DNA of 64,000 nucleotides from Tritrichomonas musculus (taxonomy: Eukaryota; Parabasalia; Tritrichomonadida; Tritrichomonadidae), in the NCBI GenBank assembly GCA_039105265.1, contig JAPFFF010000006.1, forward strand, positions 6,200,001-6,264,000. Direction: 5' to 3'. The translations under genes were made by a program, and so were the position numbers. Under the pieces are notes generated by a model. The model ran no database searches. It saw only the letters and a list, made by a program, of their open reading frames with translations, and was not told the origin of the DNA. This document shows positions 20,890 to 29,948 of the stretch, in pieces. Numbering within the stretch: the first letter of the stretch is position 1; each line of letters starts with the position of its first letter.

Positions 20890-21114
20890 TTAGTCTATGT
20901 CGTTGATGTTATCAACACTCTGATTGATTCTCCAGACGATGTGCTGTAGCTCTTTGAAGTCGTCATCGATGTTTCTCTGGACGATGAATGTGTTACGGAT
21001 ATAGTGCATGAGCTCATCAAGTTTGGATTCGTCGTAGGCGTTCTCCCTCAAACGGTTGAAGAAGAGGTTCGTTTTGACGATGTCGTTGGTGATTCCATTC
21101 AAGGTGTCATTCAT
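20890..21114 (-). CDS. Small helical protein (74 aa)
   Basis: Start at 21114 (MNDTLNGITNDIV), 16 bases after CTCTTTTTGTG. Nearly all-helical with charged heptads (RENAYDESKLDELMHYIRNT; DDDFKELQHIVWRINQSVDN), suggesting a coiled-coil oligomer. No family recognised. It shares orientation with the 204-residue gene upstream, with 29 bases between them. Confidence 0.55.
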   Translation of the reverse strand: MNDTLNGITNDIVKTNLFFNRLRENAYDESKLDELMHYIRNTFIVQRNIDDDFKELQHIVWRINQSVDNINDID

Positions 21115-21143
21115 TTGGGTCACACAAAAAGAGATTGAACCAC

Positions 21144-21758
21144 TTAGCAGACCATCTTCAAGCTGACTCCATAACGAATGAACTCGCTATAGACATCGTT
21201 TCTGCAGTACTTCAGGTCTTCGCTCTTACCGTCATTTGCTGCAATGAGGATCTTCGAAACGTAGATAATCTTATCGGACTTCCCACTACATCCACCACCA
21301 CAGGAGATGTCGTCATTGAGTACCAAATCGACCTTCTCACAACCGGTCAAGAGCTTGATCATCTCCATCAGCAACCTGCTTTCGCAGACTATGTAGGAGT
21401 TCACCTTCAAGGGGTTGTTCTCGTACATCTCGACCAACATCTCTAAGAAACGGTTCTTCTTGTCGAGTTCATCCAATTCACTTCCCATGTCGGCGATACC
21501 TCTGTCGATTGGTTGTGGAGATGGATATGCTGATGCCGGTGTCATCGTCGGAGTATCTGAAACTGTTCCACCCATTTGAGGGCGAAGTTGAGTAAAATTT
21601 ACGTTCGGGTTCAGTGGTTGCACATTCGGATATAGGGGAACTGTGGATGGTCTGCTCTCTTGACGAGGCTTGATGTTGAAGTTCACGTTGGTGTTCTGCT
21701 CTTGTTTGATCGTGTTGTCGGTCTCACTTGAGAGTATTCTCGCGGCACGTAAAGTCAT
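21144..21758 (-). CDS. Uncharacterised Maverick protein (204 aa)
   Basis: The N-terminal half is N/P/Q-rich and probably disordered (NPNVNFTQLRPQMGGTVSDT). The C-terminal half is folded, with a helical segment (ELDELDKKNRFLEMLVEMYE) and an alpha/beta part containing DISCGGGCSG. The T-rich motif GGTTTTTTAA lies about 20 bases upstream of the ATG. I do not recognise the family. A histidine-aspartate-cysteine protease arrangement was looked for and not found. Confidence 0.6.
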   Translation of the reverse strand: MTLRAARILSSETDNTIKQEQNTNVNFNIKPRQESRPSTVPLYPNVQPLNPNVNFTQLRPQMGGTVSDTPTMTPASAYPSPQPIDRGIADMGSELDELDKKNRFLEMLVEMYENNPLKVNSYIVCESRLLMEMIKLLTGCEKVDLVLNDDISCGGGCSGKSDKIIYVSKILIAANDGKSEDLKYCRNDVYSEFIRYGVSLKMVC

Positions 21759-21816
21759 GATCGTGTTTCGTTTCGATTAAAAAACCCTGAGACACTATTT
21801 TAATGGGACCTCAAAA

Positions 21817-22056
21817 ATGGCATTCGGTAGCTGGTTCAAGAAACTGGGGAAGAAGATCAAGCAGGGCTTCAAAGACTTCGCTAATGGGTTCAAACATGGA
21901 TGGAACAAGACAAAGTCCGTCCTCGAGAAGGTACCCGTCATCGGGGGCGTCGCGAAGGTCTTACCCAAGTTCAAAAACAAAAACAATCCGGTATCGCAAC
22001 ACCTCGGTGGTGATAGATACGTCAAATTCGATTCAAACGGTAACGTCATCTCTTAG
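21817..22056 (+). CDS. Second MAFG-type amphipathic small protein (79 aa)
   Basis: Begins MAFGSWFKKLGKKIKQGFKD, nearly the same first 14 residues as the 106-residue protein at 14232-14552, then diverges (VPVIGGVAKVLPKFKNKNN). The motif CTATTTTAA lies 14 bases upstream. The conserved cationic helix suggests a shared membrane-active or DNA-binding role, with specialised tails. Its stop overlaps by four bases with the end of the converging gene. Confidence 0.7.
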   Translation: MAFGSWFKKLGKKIKQGFKDFANGFKHGWNKTKSVLEKVPVIGGVAKVLPKFKNKNNPVSQHLGGDRYVKFDSNGNVIS

Positions 22057-22292
22057 GTATAGAGGTTCTTCACGGCTCTGTTGAGAAGGGCTCGGACCTT
22101 CATGTTGTGGTCATATTTTTGTTGAATTCGTTGACGTTGACGTATCTTCTTTGGGTCATCGCTCTCGGGTTGGTTAAGAACCTTTCTATAGTATTGGAGT
22201 CGTGAATGGATCAGCTTCAGTGTCTTCGTCGCGAAGGTCTTTCGTTCATGACGTTTCTTGAGTGGTGGTAACGTGAATGCGTCTCCGCTCAT
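22053..22292 (-). CDS. Small highly basic protein (79 aa)
   Basis: Rich in K and R throughout (PPLKKRHERKTFATKTLKLI; RQRQRIQQKYDHNMKVRALL) and predicted helical. The start at 22292 follows GGTTTTTAACC. It is a plausible capsid-core or DNA-condensing protein by charge alone; no family is recognised. It is divergently arranged with the integrase gene, 38 bases apart, sharing an almost palindromic motif GGTTAAAAACC. Confidence 0.6.
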   Translation of the reverse strand: MSGDAFTLPPLKKRHERKTFATKTLKLIHSRLQYYRKVLNQPESDDPKKIRQRQRIQQKYDHNMKVRALLNRAVKNLYT

Positions 22293-22306
22293 ATCTTTCG
22301 TTCAGG

Positions 22307-22317
22307 TTAAAAACCTT
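22307..22317. promoter_or_regulatory. Shared divergent motif GGTTAAAAACC
   Basis: This near-palindrome sits between two divergent genes: 15 bases from the minus-strand ATG and 14 from the integrase ATG. It matches the T-rich motif in both directions and may serve both genes. Confidence 0.4.
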
Positions 22318-22330
22318 TTATGGGGCATAA

Positions 22331-24106
22331 ATGTCGAACCAACTAGCAAACACCCTCGTCGAGTACATCAAAGCCCGAATCACTGGAAGAAGTGTCCTCA
22401 ATCCAACTACGTTAACGGAGAACGATATCGATCCTGACGTAGAAGCTGACATCAACCAATTCCTCAACAACGAGAGCTCACGACAACAGATCATCAATCT
22501 CGGTATCGTTGACTATATATCCTCGACGGGGAAATCCATCAGCGATCCAACCATGAAGCAACAAATCCGTGAATGCTTTCAATCCAATAGAGAGTACATT
22601 GTCCATGAACTAATCGGTTACTGTACATCGATCTTGGATCGTTACAAGCGACTTCGTAAAGAGACACGACAGAAGCAGATCATCAGGGCCACAGCCATTA
22701 GTACAGCCCGTAATGAACTCATTGACAAGGTCAACTCCACGATGACACCCCCAACGAAGTATCAGTTCACGAACCTGTCGTACATCAAAGCCCTGAAGCA
22801 ACCCGAAGACAGAGAACTCCTTTGGAACGAATTCCGTCAACGATGGAATCAGAAGCATCCCGATAGTGCGTACAACGACGACGGATCCAAGAAGAGACGA
22901 CCACCTGCGGTGAGACCAGTTAAGATCAAGTACCATGACGACTTCTCCGACAAGCTGAACAACTACGTTACCTTCAATCACGACAAGCTACTAACGTTTG
23001 AAGAGTTCGCGAGAGTTTCCAGTGGATGGCCGCAAACGAGTAAACCCATTGAAGAGTGGTACCAAACGTATCTCGATCGATTCCACAAACAGCCTGGTAC
23101 ATTCAAGACCATTCATGATCGAATGACTCCACAAGTGATTGGATTCAAGTCGCCCTATAAGGTCAGCTCCCTCAAGAGACTCCACCCTAATCTGAAACCC
23201 ATTGAGACAACAACCACAACGTACTTCCCATTGAAAGAGAACCTCAAGAAGTATCAACTACACAAGGTTGCGCGTAGAGGTACATGCATCATCGACTTGG
23301 TGTTCGTGGGCAAACTCTGTTACCTATTTGCCATCAATGTCAAAACGAGATACCTATTCGTGGAGTTGATGAACGAGGTCCTATTCAACGACAATGCCAC
23401 TGACGAAGAGAAGACACTGAGAGTATCCGTAAGGGACATCAAGACGGCTACCACATTCATCAAAACGTTACAGAAGCTCATTCGGGATGGTATGCGAGTG
23501 ATGTACCTTCAAGGGGATGGAGAGAAAGCGTTCAATTCGGACTATGCCTGGAGGTTCTATGCTGCTCACAACATCACTTTCACGGAAGTACCCCGAATGA
23601 AGGTCAACGTATATCCCGACTTCATGAAGAGCAAAGACGATAAAGACACCACGGACCCGTTACATGGCTCCTTAGGGATACTGGATCGTGTAGTGAGAAC
23701 CATCAGGGACATGGCCTACAACATGGAAGTCAAAGACATAACCCCAGGGATCATGAAGTCACTGGTGACTCAATACAACGAATCCACTCATGGGACACTC
23801 AGCAAGTACGCGGGGATGGATGTATCGCCAGCGATGGTCCAAGACGATGAAGAACTAGAAGAGTGCATCTGTAGACAGATCCTCAAAGAGAACTACAACG
23901 TCATGAATAGCCCTTTATTCAAGCTTCCTGAGGGAACACCTGTCAAGGTATACAACGATAGAGATTCGATGTCGAAGAGAAGATCAGTCATCCAACCAGG
24001 TAGCCACAAAGTGTTGGGATTCAACGGTGGGTTATACGCAGTCATCGATGACAAAAACAATACCCAATTGGTCCCTCGATACAAGCTCGACGTTACATGT
24101 ACATAG
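22331..24106 (+). CDS. Retroviral-type integrase of the Maverick
   Basis: 591 residues. A helical N-terminal part is followed by an rve-type integrase core at about residues 320-460 (CIIDLVFVGKLCYLFAINVK; YLQGDGEKAFNS; LGILDRVVRTIRDMAY), then a small beta-rich C-terminal domain (KVLGFNGGLYAVIDD). The enzyme family inserts Maverick DNA into the host genome. It converges on the polymerase gene, and the two ends overlap by 14 bases. The C-terminal domain may be chromo- or SH3-like; that is a guess. Confidence 0.85.
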   Translation: MSNQLANTLVEYIKARITGRSVLNPTTLTENDIDPDVEADINQFLNNESSRQQIINLGIVDYISSTGKSISDPTMKQQIRECFQSNREYIVHELIGYCTSILDRYKRLRKETRQKQIIRATAISTARNELIDKVNSTMTPPTKYQFTNLSYIKALKQPEDRELLWNEFRQRWNQKHPDSAYNDDGSKKRRPPAVRPVKIKYHDDFSDKLNNYVTFNHDKLLTFEEFARVSSGWPQTSKPIEEWYQTYLDRFHKQPGTFKTIHDRMTPQVIGFKSPYKVSSLKRLHPNLKPIETTTTTYFPLKENLKKYQLHKVARRGTCIIDLVFVGKLCYLFAINVKTRYLFVELMNEVLFNDNATDEEKTLRVSVRDIKTATTFIKTLQKLIRDGMRVMYLQGDGEKAFNSDYAWRFYAAHNITFTEVPRMKVNVYPDFMKSKDDKDTTDPLHGSLGILDRVVRTIRDMAYNMEVKDITPGIMKSLVTQYNESTHGTLSKYAGMDVSPAMVQDDEELEECICRQILKENYNVMNSPLFKLPEGTPVKVYNDRDSMSKRRSVIQPGSHKVLGFNGGLYAVIDDKNNTQLVPRYKLDVTCT

Positions 24107-27100
24107 GGTTGTACAACCTGACGATCTTCTTCAAGATATTGATATGTGAGTGGTTCCCTTCGTTTCTCTCCATCACCGAATCGAAGTTACTGGAGGCTTT
24201 CTCAGTGAGTCTACATTCACGACGAACCTTCTCGTGAGCGATGGATCTATTCTTTGGTGACAAGCAGTTGATGGCTGAGAATAACGGCAACAGTGTCAAT
24301 CGTTCATCTATTTTTGAGGCGAAGTTGTGTATCTCCATGCCGGTCAATCCGTTAACCAACCACCTCTCTTCATCATCACTAAGGAAGACCATCTTGGAGT
24401 CATCCATCACTTGGTATGTTGTTGTTGGTTTCGTGAAGGTGATATCAATACCGAGGTCTTTCATGACGTCATCACTTGATCGGGTCAACACAGAGTCATA
24501 ACCTCCACGAATGAATAAGTACTCTCCGTTGCGGTTCGATGATCCAGGAAGCATGATAACGGCTTGCTTGTCTTCGGTCCATGAAGTGAAGATGTCGATA
24601 TCGAAGTTCTCACCAGTGAAGCACTTGACGTAACTGTTCTTGTAGAACCTGTCGTAATCCATCTCGTTGGTGTATATATGGAGTCCACCTGATCCGGTCT
24701 TCACGATGACGTCATCGCTTGATAGCTTCTCGATGAGTTGGTTGCGGATGAGTTCCCTATCGGCTGGTGGTAACGATTTGTTGATGTCGATGTCGATGAC
24801 AGTCAATCCAGGACATTGGTTCACCATCAAGCACTTACCGGTTTGGTATCTCTTGAGTTCACTATCGACACGATGACCCTTGATGGTTCCATGCTTACTG
24901 TAGTTGTAGGTCTCGTACCATTCGTCATCGAAACGGACCTTCAGAGGCAAACCGTAGCAGGATGTGTCTCGTTCAGGTTCAACAACGTAGTCCATGCACA
25001 TGATATTGTCGATGTCGATCAACTCGTTAATGGCTTCTTCATCAACATCAATGACGAAATCATCTACCTCGATGACGATATCGTTGGAGGTCAAACCATT
25101 GATGAATGGGACACATGATTCATTCTCCAACACGATCATCTTGTTGTGGAAACCAGTTAGGGCATTCTTGTTGACGGTCACCTTCGACATTCGGTTCTTC
25201 TTCATCTGGAGATTGATGTTGATGCCGGGGACGATGATCTTGTCTTTGATGATGGATTCGTAATCGGATGACTTGATGTTGTTCTTCTTCAGAGAGACTC
25301 CCTTGAGCTTCAATGAGATGGCTTTGTCCGAATGGTCGTTCCAGATGGTATAGCACTTTGGGCAGAGAGCTACCTGATTGTCACCATACTTCTCAATGCA
25401 GCATCCGAGGATCTTCTTCTCATCAGCTTTGGTACCGATACTTGGATTAGGGAGTAACATCCCAGCAAACTTGTCATAGAAGTCTCGATCGTTGATGATA
25501 GCATCGAAGGCTTGTTCTCCATGTTTGTTCATGTCACCGGCAACTGCGAAGTAGACGCTATCTGTGTCGCATGACGTGAAGTGGATTCGTTCGAGATCAA
25601 CACATTTGAAGAGGAAGTCGTAAATGAAGGTCAAGTACCAGAACTTGGCGTTGTCGAGGGTGAAGAAGGCTTCTTGGAGAGGAGTCTTACATCGAAAGCT
25701 CTTCGGTTGGACTTGTATCAGATAGGATGAATCTGTAAGTGGAGTACCGCTCATGTATGTGTCCGAGATGGTGTATCTGTAGACGTTGTCTGTGTCGACG
25801 ATCTTGATCTTGTTGTAGTTCTCTGAGTTGAGTGCATCGTAACCATATGAGCCATTCATGCAGATCTTATAGAACTTCTCGGCACCATGCTTCTCACCAC
25901 TGAGGATTGCGGTACGTTCATTCATGAACTCTTTCACGAAGTTGTTGAAGCCCCTGTGACAGTCATACAAGGTGACGTTCTCAACATCGATGACCTTCAA
26001 ACCATGATCAATCAGGAACCACAAGTAGTAGCACCCAAACGTCATGAACTCACCCATGGTATCCAAGAGCATAGTCAGCTTCGTGTCACGTTCGTCAACG
26101 GAGTGGAGTTTGTTGTCTCGTCCGTAGTTGTACATGTATGAGCCGATGGTGGACTCATCGTTATTGATCTTGATGTTGTGGAACACGATAGAGAAGTTGA
26201 TGAAGTCATTGATCTTCTCTTTGGGGCATTCAAGCTTTACTGTTGCGTGGAACATGATCTTGGGATCGCTATCGAATCTGTGTTTGGAGTGGATGATGTT
26301 CAAGCACTTTCGTTTGATGTCTCTGTTGACGTTTCCATCAGCGTCATTGCAGTTGAACGAGTTGATCATCGAGCCAGGCATGTACATGATACCTCCATGA
26401 TACTTGTTGAATGGATGAACCTCTGATGAGAATGATGATGGATACAAGCTATTGAAGTCATCCCCAACGACGTGTGTCACTACATTGGGTGTGTCCCTTG
26501 AGATGACCTTGTTGGTTTCTGGATCGTAGTGGAGTCTATTGATGCGGGTCTCACCTCTGATGTTTCGTCTGTGCATCACGTTAGACAAACCACCTGTGAT
26601 TCCATTTCGTAAACGATTGTATTCACGTTCATTGGAGACGGTTGTTGGTAAGTGATTGAGCTTACAGAACTTCTTCAACTGGATTCTCAGACGAGTGACT
26701 TCAGGGTCATGGTTGGATCTCATCTTGTTGCAGACTTCGCAAGCGAGCTTACAGTTGGTGAGTTCGTCACCAAGGTCGTTGTTGATTCGATCAAGAGTAG
26801 GCTTGTTGGAGTACGTGAAGTGTTCACCACAGAGATGACATTTCCCGAGGGATGGATCGTTGTACATGTTCATGAACGAATCATAGTCGTCAACGGATAC
26901 ACACTTGCCGAGGTCTCTCAACGATTGTTTGTGTTTGGTGTTGTACTGCTCATCTTGTCTGTAGTAGGCATCGCACTTACGTTCCCACCATTTAGGGGTT
27001 GGTTTGAATGTGTTCGCTTCGTTGACTGTTGAGTAATCGACGTGAGGGTCAAAGTCTTTGTAAGCCATTGCGTACTTGATCTCAGATGAGTTTCTCGATA

Positions 27101-29024
27101 ACGAGAGGTTCGATAGAAGGTCTATTCCATACTTGGAGTTCATGAGGATGAGGTTGTCAATGGGTTTGATCATCATCTCAACATCGTTGTCGTTGTAGCT
27201 CAATAGATAGTCCCATCTGGTTTCGAATCGTTTGGAGTCTTCGACGTATTCGTTGTAATCGGATTCACTCAATGGGTTCTTCTGATTGAGGTAGCTATAG
27301 AAGTCTTCGTGACTGAATGGTTCTGATTTCGAGAGTACGTCGTTGTAGTTCTCGCTGTTGACTGCTTCGTAAGGGAAGACACCTTTGACGGAGTTGCTCT
27401 CACCACCAAAGTCGATACCGAATTGCTTCAGGGAACCACCACTAACGAATGACTGAGCATCGATGAATCGAAGACCATACATATCGGACTTGATGACGAA
27501 CTGTTTCATTGATGATGGGGAACCGATCAGAGAGGTATTGTCGACGGACCACTTCATGTCTTGGTATTCGTAGTTGAGGTACTCTTTGAAGAGATTGCTA
27601 TCGAAACGAGCTGAGTTGTATCCCAACACAGTGACTGTGAAGAGGTTTCTATCCAGTTTCTGGAGCTTCTCGATGTCATCGATATGAATCATTTCACTGA
27701 GGAATGTGACCTTGTTGGCAACAACATTGACGGCTTGTTCGAACATGAACTTAATCCATTCGGGAATGAACTGAGGGTCTCTCGCATCGAAGTGTTTGGT
27801 GATGGTTGATGATGAGGACTTCACGCAGCAGCTGACTGATAGAGGGATGAGCTCACTGTTGATCGTGGTTGAGTCACCCGATTTGATGTTGACTTGATGC
27901 TCCATCGTCTCGAAGTCATAGGTCATGTAGAGTTGCTGAGGTTTCCATTCAAGGTCATGTGCGAGGCAGTATTCGTAAACGGGGTGATTGAGGATGTGTG
28001 GACAGTAGGGTTCACTGATGCGTTCGGGAATGTACTTCTTCTTGAACTTGCCGTCACAGTGGGTTATGTGTTTGTTCATTCGTTCTTGACCGTGGTTGTT
28101 CTCGTTGCGGACGACATATGACCTACATTTGGGGCAGATGAAGATGTTCGTCAACTTCTCGGCGTCTATGATGTACATAATGTGACAGACCATCCCATCG
28201 GAGAATAGAAGAGCATTGAATGGAGTCCCATTCTTCTCGTCGTACCACTGTTCTTGGATATCGTAGCGTTTCTCATCAATGGAGTAGTTATAGACGTTGA
28301 CGTTGATGTGGTTCTTCATGGCAGATGCTTTCATCTCTTTGGTGGACATACCGTTGAATGAATTGAGAATGGATTGAGCTGCTTTGGTTGGTCTCGTTGA
28401 GTATGTGACGCCATGGTCTTGACATAGAAGCTTCCGAGCTGCTGATGTTCGTTTGGTGAGATCATACTTCTTGGTGTTCCCTAACTTTGGATCGAGACAG
28501 ATACACAAGAAACGGTACCAGCAAACACCATCGTCATCGTTATCCACGATGATCAACTTTGACTTGATGAACTCATCAGGGAGCTTCACCTTGCCGGTGA
28601 CCTTGACCAATCTCGACACCTTGAAGGCAACCGAGGTGACGTAGATGAGCTTCACATCCGATTCAGTCGTTGAGTAGTTGAACAAGACGGATTCGATATA
28701 GTACTTGACCTTCTCGAGTTCGTCATTGAGTTGGATCAGGATGGGTATCTTGTTGATGTTCTTGAAGTTGGTGGCGCGGATCTCACGTTCTTCGTAGATG
28801 TAGTCGGTGATGTCATCGATATTGGTACGTGGTGTTTCGAAGATCCCGGTGAGGTCGAACGTGATCCTGAATGGTTTACGTTCCCTCTTGTAGACGGTGT
28901 TCGAGACGATGGATGTCGTTGAGGTAGTACACGACGATGGGTTTCTTGTCTTGGGTCTTGTTGACGGTCTGTGTCCCGTGATACTTCTTCTTCTTCTGGA
29001 ATGCTGCTTTGGCTTTCTCTTCAT
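24093..29024 (-). CDS. Protein-primed type B DNA polymerase with HNH-like and primase-like domains
   Basis: 1643 residues. N-terminal region: DNDDDGVCWYRFLC block (160-175) and a C2H2-type finger (297-323) typical of Polinton polymerases. Exonuclease motifs: YDFET (369-373), LGYNSARFDSNLF (467-479), YNDND (610-614). Polymerase motifs A DDFNSLYPS (855-863), B KICMNGSYGY (1053-1062), C CDTDS (1152-1156). Between exonuclease and motif A, residues about 727-772 form an HNH/endonuclease-VII-like module (CHLCG, LDRINNDLGDELTNC, CEVCNKMRSN). The C-terminus, about 1400-1530, matches archaeo-eukaryotic primase motifs (VIDIDI, GSGGLHIY, FDIDIF, MLPGSSNRNGEY). Role: replication of the element. The extra domains are motif calls by eye. 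The 5' end overlaps the upstream gene in another frame; the true start is uncertain. Confidence 0.9.
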   Translation of the reverse strand: MKRKPKQHSRRRRSITGHRPSTRPKTRNPSSCTTSTTSIVSNTVYKRERKPFRITFDLTGIFETPRTNIDDITDYIYEEREIRATNFKNINKIPILIQLNDELEKVKYYIESVLFNYSTTESDVKLIYVTSVAFKVSRLVKVTGKVKLPDEFIKSKLIIVDNDDDGVCWYRFLCICLDPKLGNTKKYDLTKRTSAARKLLCQDHGVTYSTRPTKAAQSILNSFNGMSTKEMKASAMKNHINVNVYNYSIDEKRYDIQEQWYDEKNGTPFNALLFSDGMVCHIMYIIDAEKLTNIFICPKCRSYVVRNENNHGQERMNKHITHCDGKFKKKYIPERISEPYCPHILNHPVYEYCLAHDLEWKPQQLYMTYDFETMEHQVNIKSGDSTTINSELIPLSVSCCVKSSSSTITKHFDARDPQFIPEWIKFMFEQAVNVVANKVTFLSEMIHIDDIEKLQKLDRNLFTVTVLGYNSARFDSNLFKEYLNYEYQDMKWSVDNTSLIGSPSSMKQFVIKSDMYGLRFIDAQSFVSGGSLKQFGIDFGGESNSVKGVFPYEAVNSENYNDVLSKSEPFSHEDFYSYLNQKNPLSESDYNEYVEDSKRFETRWDYLLSYNDNDVEMMIKPIDNLILMNSKYGIDLLSNLSLSRNSSEIKYAMAYKDFDPHVDYSTVNEANTFKPTPKWWERKCDAYYRQDEQYNTKHKQSLRDLGKCVSVDDYDSFMNMYNDPSLGKCHLCGEHFTYSNKPTLDRINNDLGDELTNCKLACEVCNKMRSNHDPEVTRLRIQLKKFCKLNHLPTTVSNEREYNRLRNGITGGLSNVMHRRNIRGETRINRLHYDPETNKVISRDTPNVVTHVVGDDFNSLYPSSFSSEVHPFNKYHGGIMYMPGSMINSFNCNDADGNVNRDIKRKCLNIIHSKHRFDSDPKIMFHATVKLECPKEKINDFINFSIVFHNIKINNDESTIGSYMYNYGRDNKLHSVDERDTKLTMLLDTMGEFMTFGCYYLWFLIDHGLKVIDVENVTLYDCHRGFNNFVKEFMNERTAILSGEKHGAEKFYKICMNGSYGYDALNSENYNKIKIVDTDNVYRYTISDTYMSGTPLTDSSYLIQVQPKSFRCKTPLQEAFFTLDNAKFWYLTFIYDFLFKCVDLERIHFTSCDTDSVYFAVAGDMNKHGEQAFDAIINDRDFYDKFAGMLLPNPSIGTKADEKKILGCCIEKYGDNQVALCPKCYTIWNDHSDKAISLKLKGVSLKKNNIKSSDYESIIKDKIIVPGININLQMKKNRMSKVTVNKNALTGFHNKMIVLENESCVPFINGLTSNDIVIEVDDFVIDVDEEAINELIDIDNIMCMDYVVEPERDTSCYGLPLKVRFDDEWYETYNYSKHGTIKGHRVDSELKRYQTGKCLMVNQCPGLTVIDIDINKSLPPADRELIRNQLIEKLSSDDVIVKTGSGGLHIYTNEMDYDRFYKNSYVKCFTGENFDIDIFTSWTEDKQAVIMLPGSSNRNGEYLFIRGGYDSVLTRSSDDVMKDLGIDITFTKPTTTYQVMDDSKMVFLSDDEERWLVNGLTGMEIHNFASKIDERLTLLPLFSAINCLSPKNRSIAHEKVRRECRLTEKASSNFDSVMERNEGNHSHINILKKIVRLYNPMYM

Positions 29025-29886
29025 CGTTGGGTTCGTTGATGGTGAGGTATTCGGGATTCGATGACTTGAACTCGTGACCGAACTTGTCGAAGTAGTTGAT
29101 CAGTTCTTCGTTTTCTTTCTCGAATAGCTTGACTGAGTATGGTTTGAGGGGAATCATCTCTTTGGGTGGAAGTGGACGAAGGAGAACCAGTTCGGTCATC
29201 AGCTTACCCAACATCGCTTTGTATGCCGCTTTGGATGTCTTGATTTGGGTTCTCTCTTTGTCGAGTCGTTCATGAAAGCGATTCTTCAGGGATTGGCGCT
29301 TGTTGAATTCGAAGGGATTGCTCAAAGGATCTGGTCGTGGATACAATTGCTTGAAGAACTCATCATCGGCTTTCTTCTGCTCAAATCGTTTACGTTCGAC
29401 TCCGAGTCGTTCATTGAAGCGCTTCTTCACGGATTCGTGCTTGAGGACTTCGAAGGGGTTACTCAAAGGATCTGGCGGTAGATGATGACGTAATTGATTG
29501 AGGAATCCGACATCGGTATCGATGTACCTGGTTGGAGGTCGTGGATGCTTTGGTGGCTGAGGGACCACTAACTGCTTCCCAGCTTGATATCCCTTAGCGA
29601 AGTTGTAGAAGGACATGAATTTGGTGTCATCGTTGTCGTAACCAAGTTCAAGGGCTCTATCGACGATGATACCGACTAAAGAATCAACGAAACGGGGCTT
29701 GTTCTGAGTGAATATCTTTTTGGTGACAATCCCTGTGATACCCAGTCTATGCTTGACTGTTTCCCATGATTCGTTGGTGGCATCGTTGGGGATGTCCAAC
29801 ATACGAGCTAATCGTTTTAGATCAGCATACTTGACTACGTTTACGTCATCGATTTCGACGGATTGATCGTAGTTCATTTCTTTCAT
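28876..29886 (-). CDS. Uncharacterised Maverick protein upstream of the polymerase (336 aa)
   Basis: Starts MKEMNYDQSVEIDDVNVVKY with the T-rich motif AAATTTTTTAAC just upstream. The N-terminal ~100 residues are helical. The middle has two copies of a segment P-DPLSNPFE-(V/F)-K (about 137-150 and 185-198), each followed by a charged K/R/E helix (FNERLGVERKRFEQKKADDE; FHERLDKERTQIKTSKAAYK). It overlaps the polymerase frame by 149 bases. Whether it is a separate protein, such as a terminal-protein candidate, or is made together with the polymerase cannot be told from sequence. Confidence 0.6.
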   Translation of the reverse strand: MKEMNYDQSVEIDDVNVVKYADLKRLARMLDIPNDATNESWETVKHRLGITGIVTKKIFTQNKPRFVDSLVGIIVDRALELGYDNDDTKFMSFYNFAKGYQAGKQLVVPQPPKHPRPPTRYIDTDVGFLNQLRHHLPPDPLSNPFEVLKHESVKKRFNERLGVERKRFEQKKADDEFFKQLYPRPDPLSNPFEFNKRQSLKNRFHERLDKERTQIKTSKAAYKAMLGKLMTELVLLRPLPPKEMIPLKPYSVKLFEKENEELINYFDKFGHEFKSSNPEYLTINEPNDEEKAKAAFQKKKKYHGTQTVNKTQDKKPIVVYYLNDIHRLEHRLQEGT

Positions 29887-29948
29887 GGGTGTTAAAAAAT
29901 TTATGACCCATAAACCATCACCCCCTCACGAGATCACCCCCACGTGTA

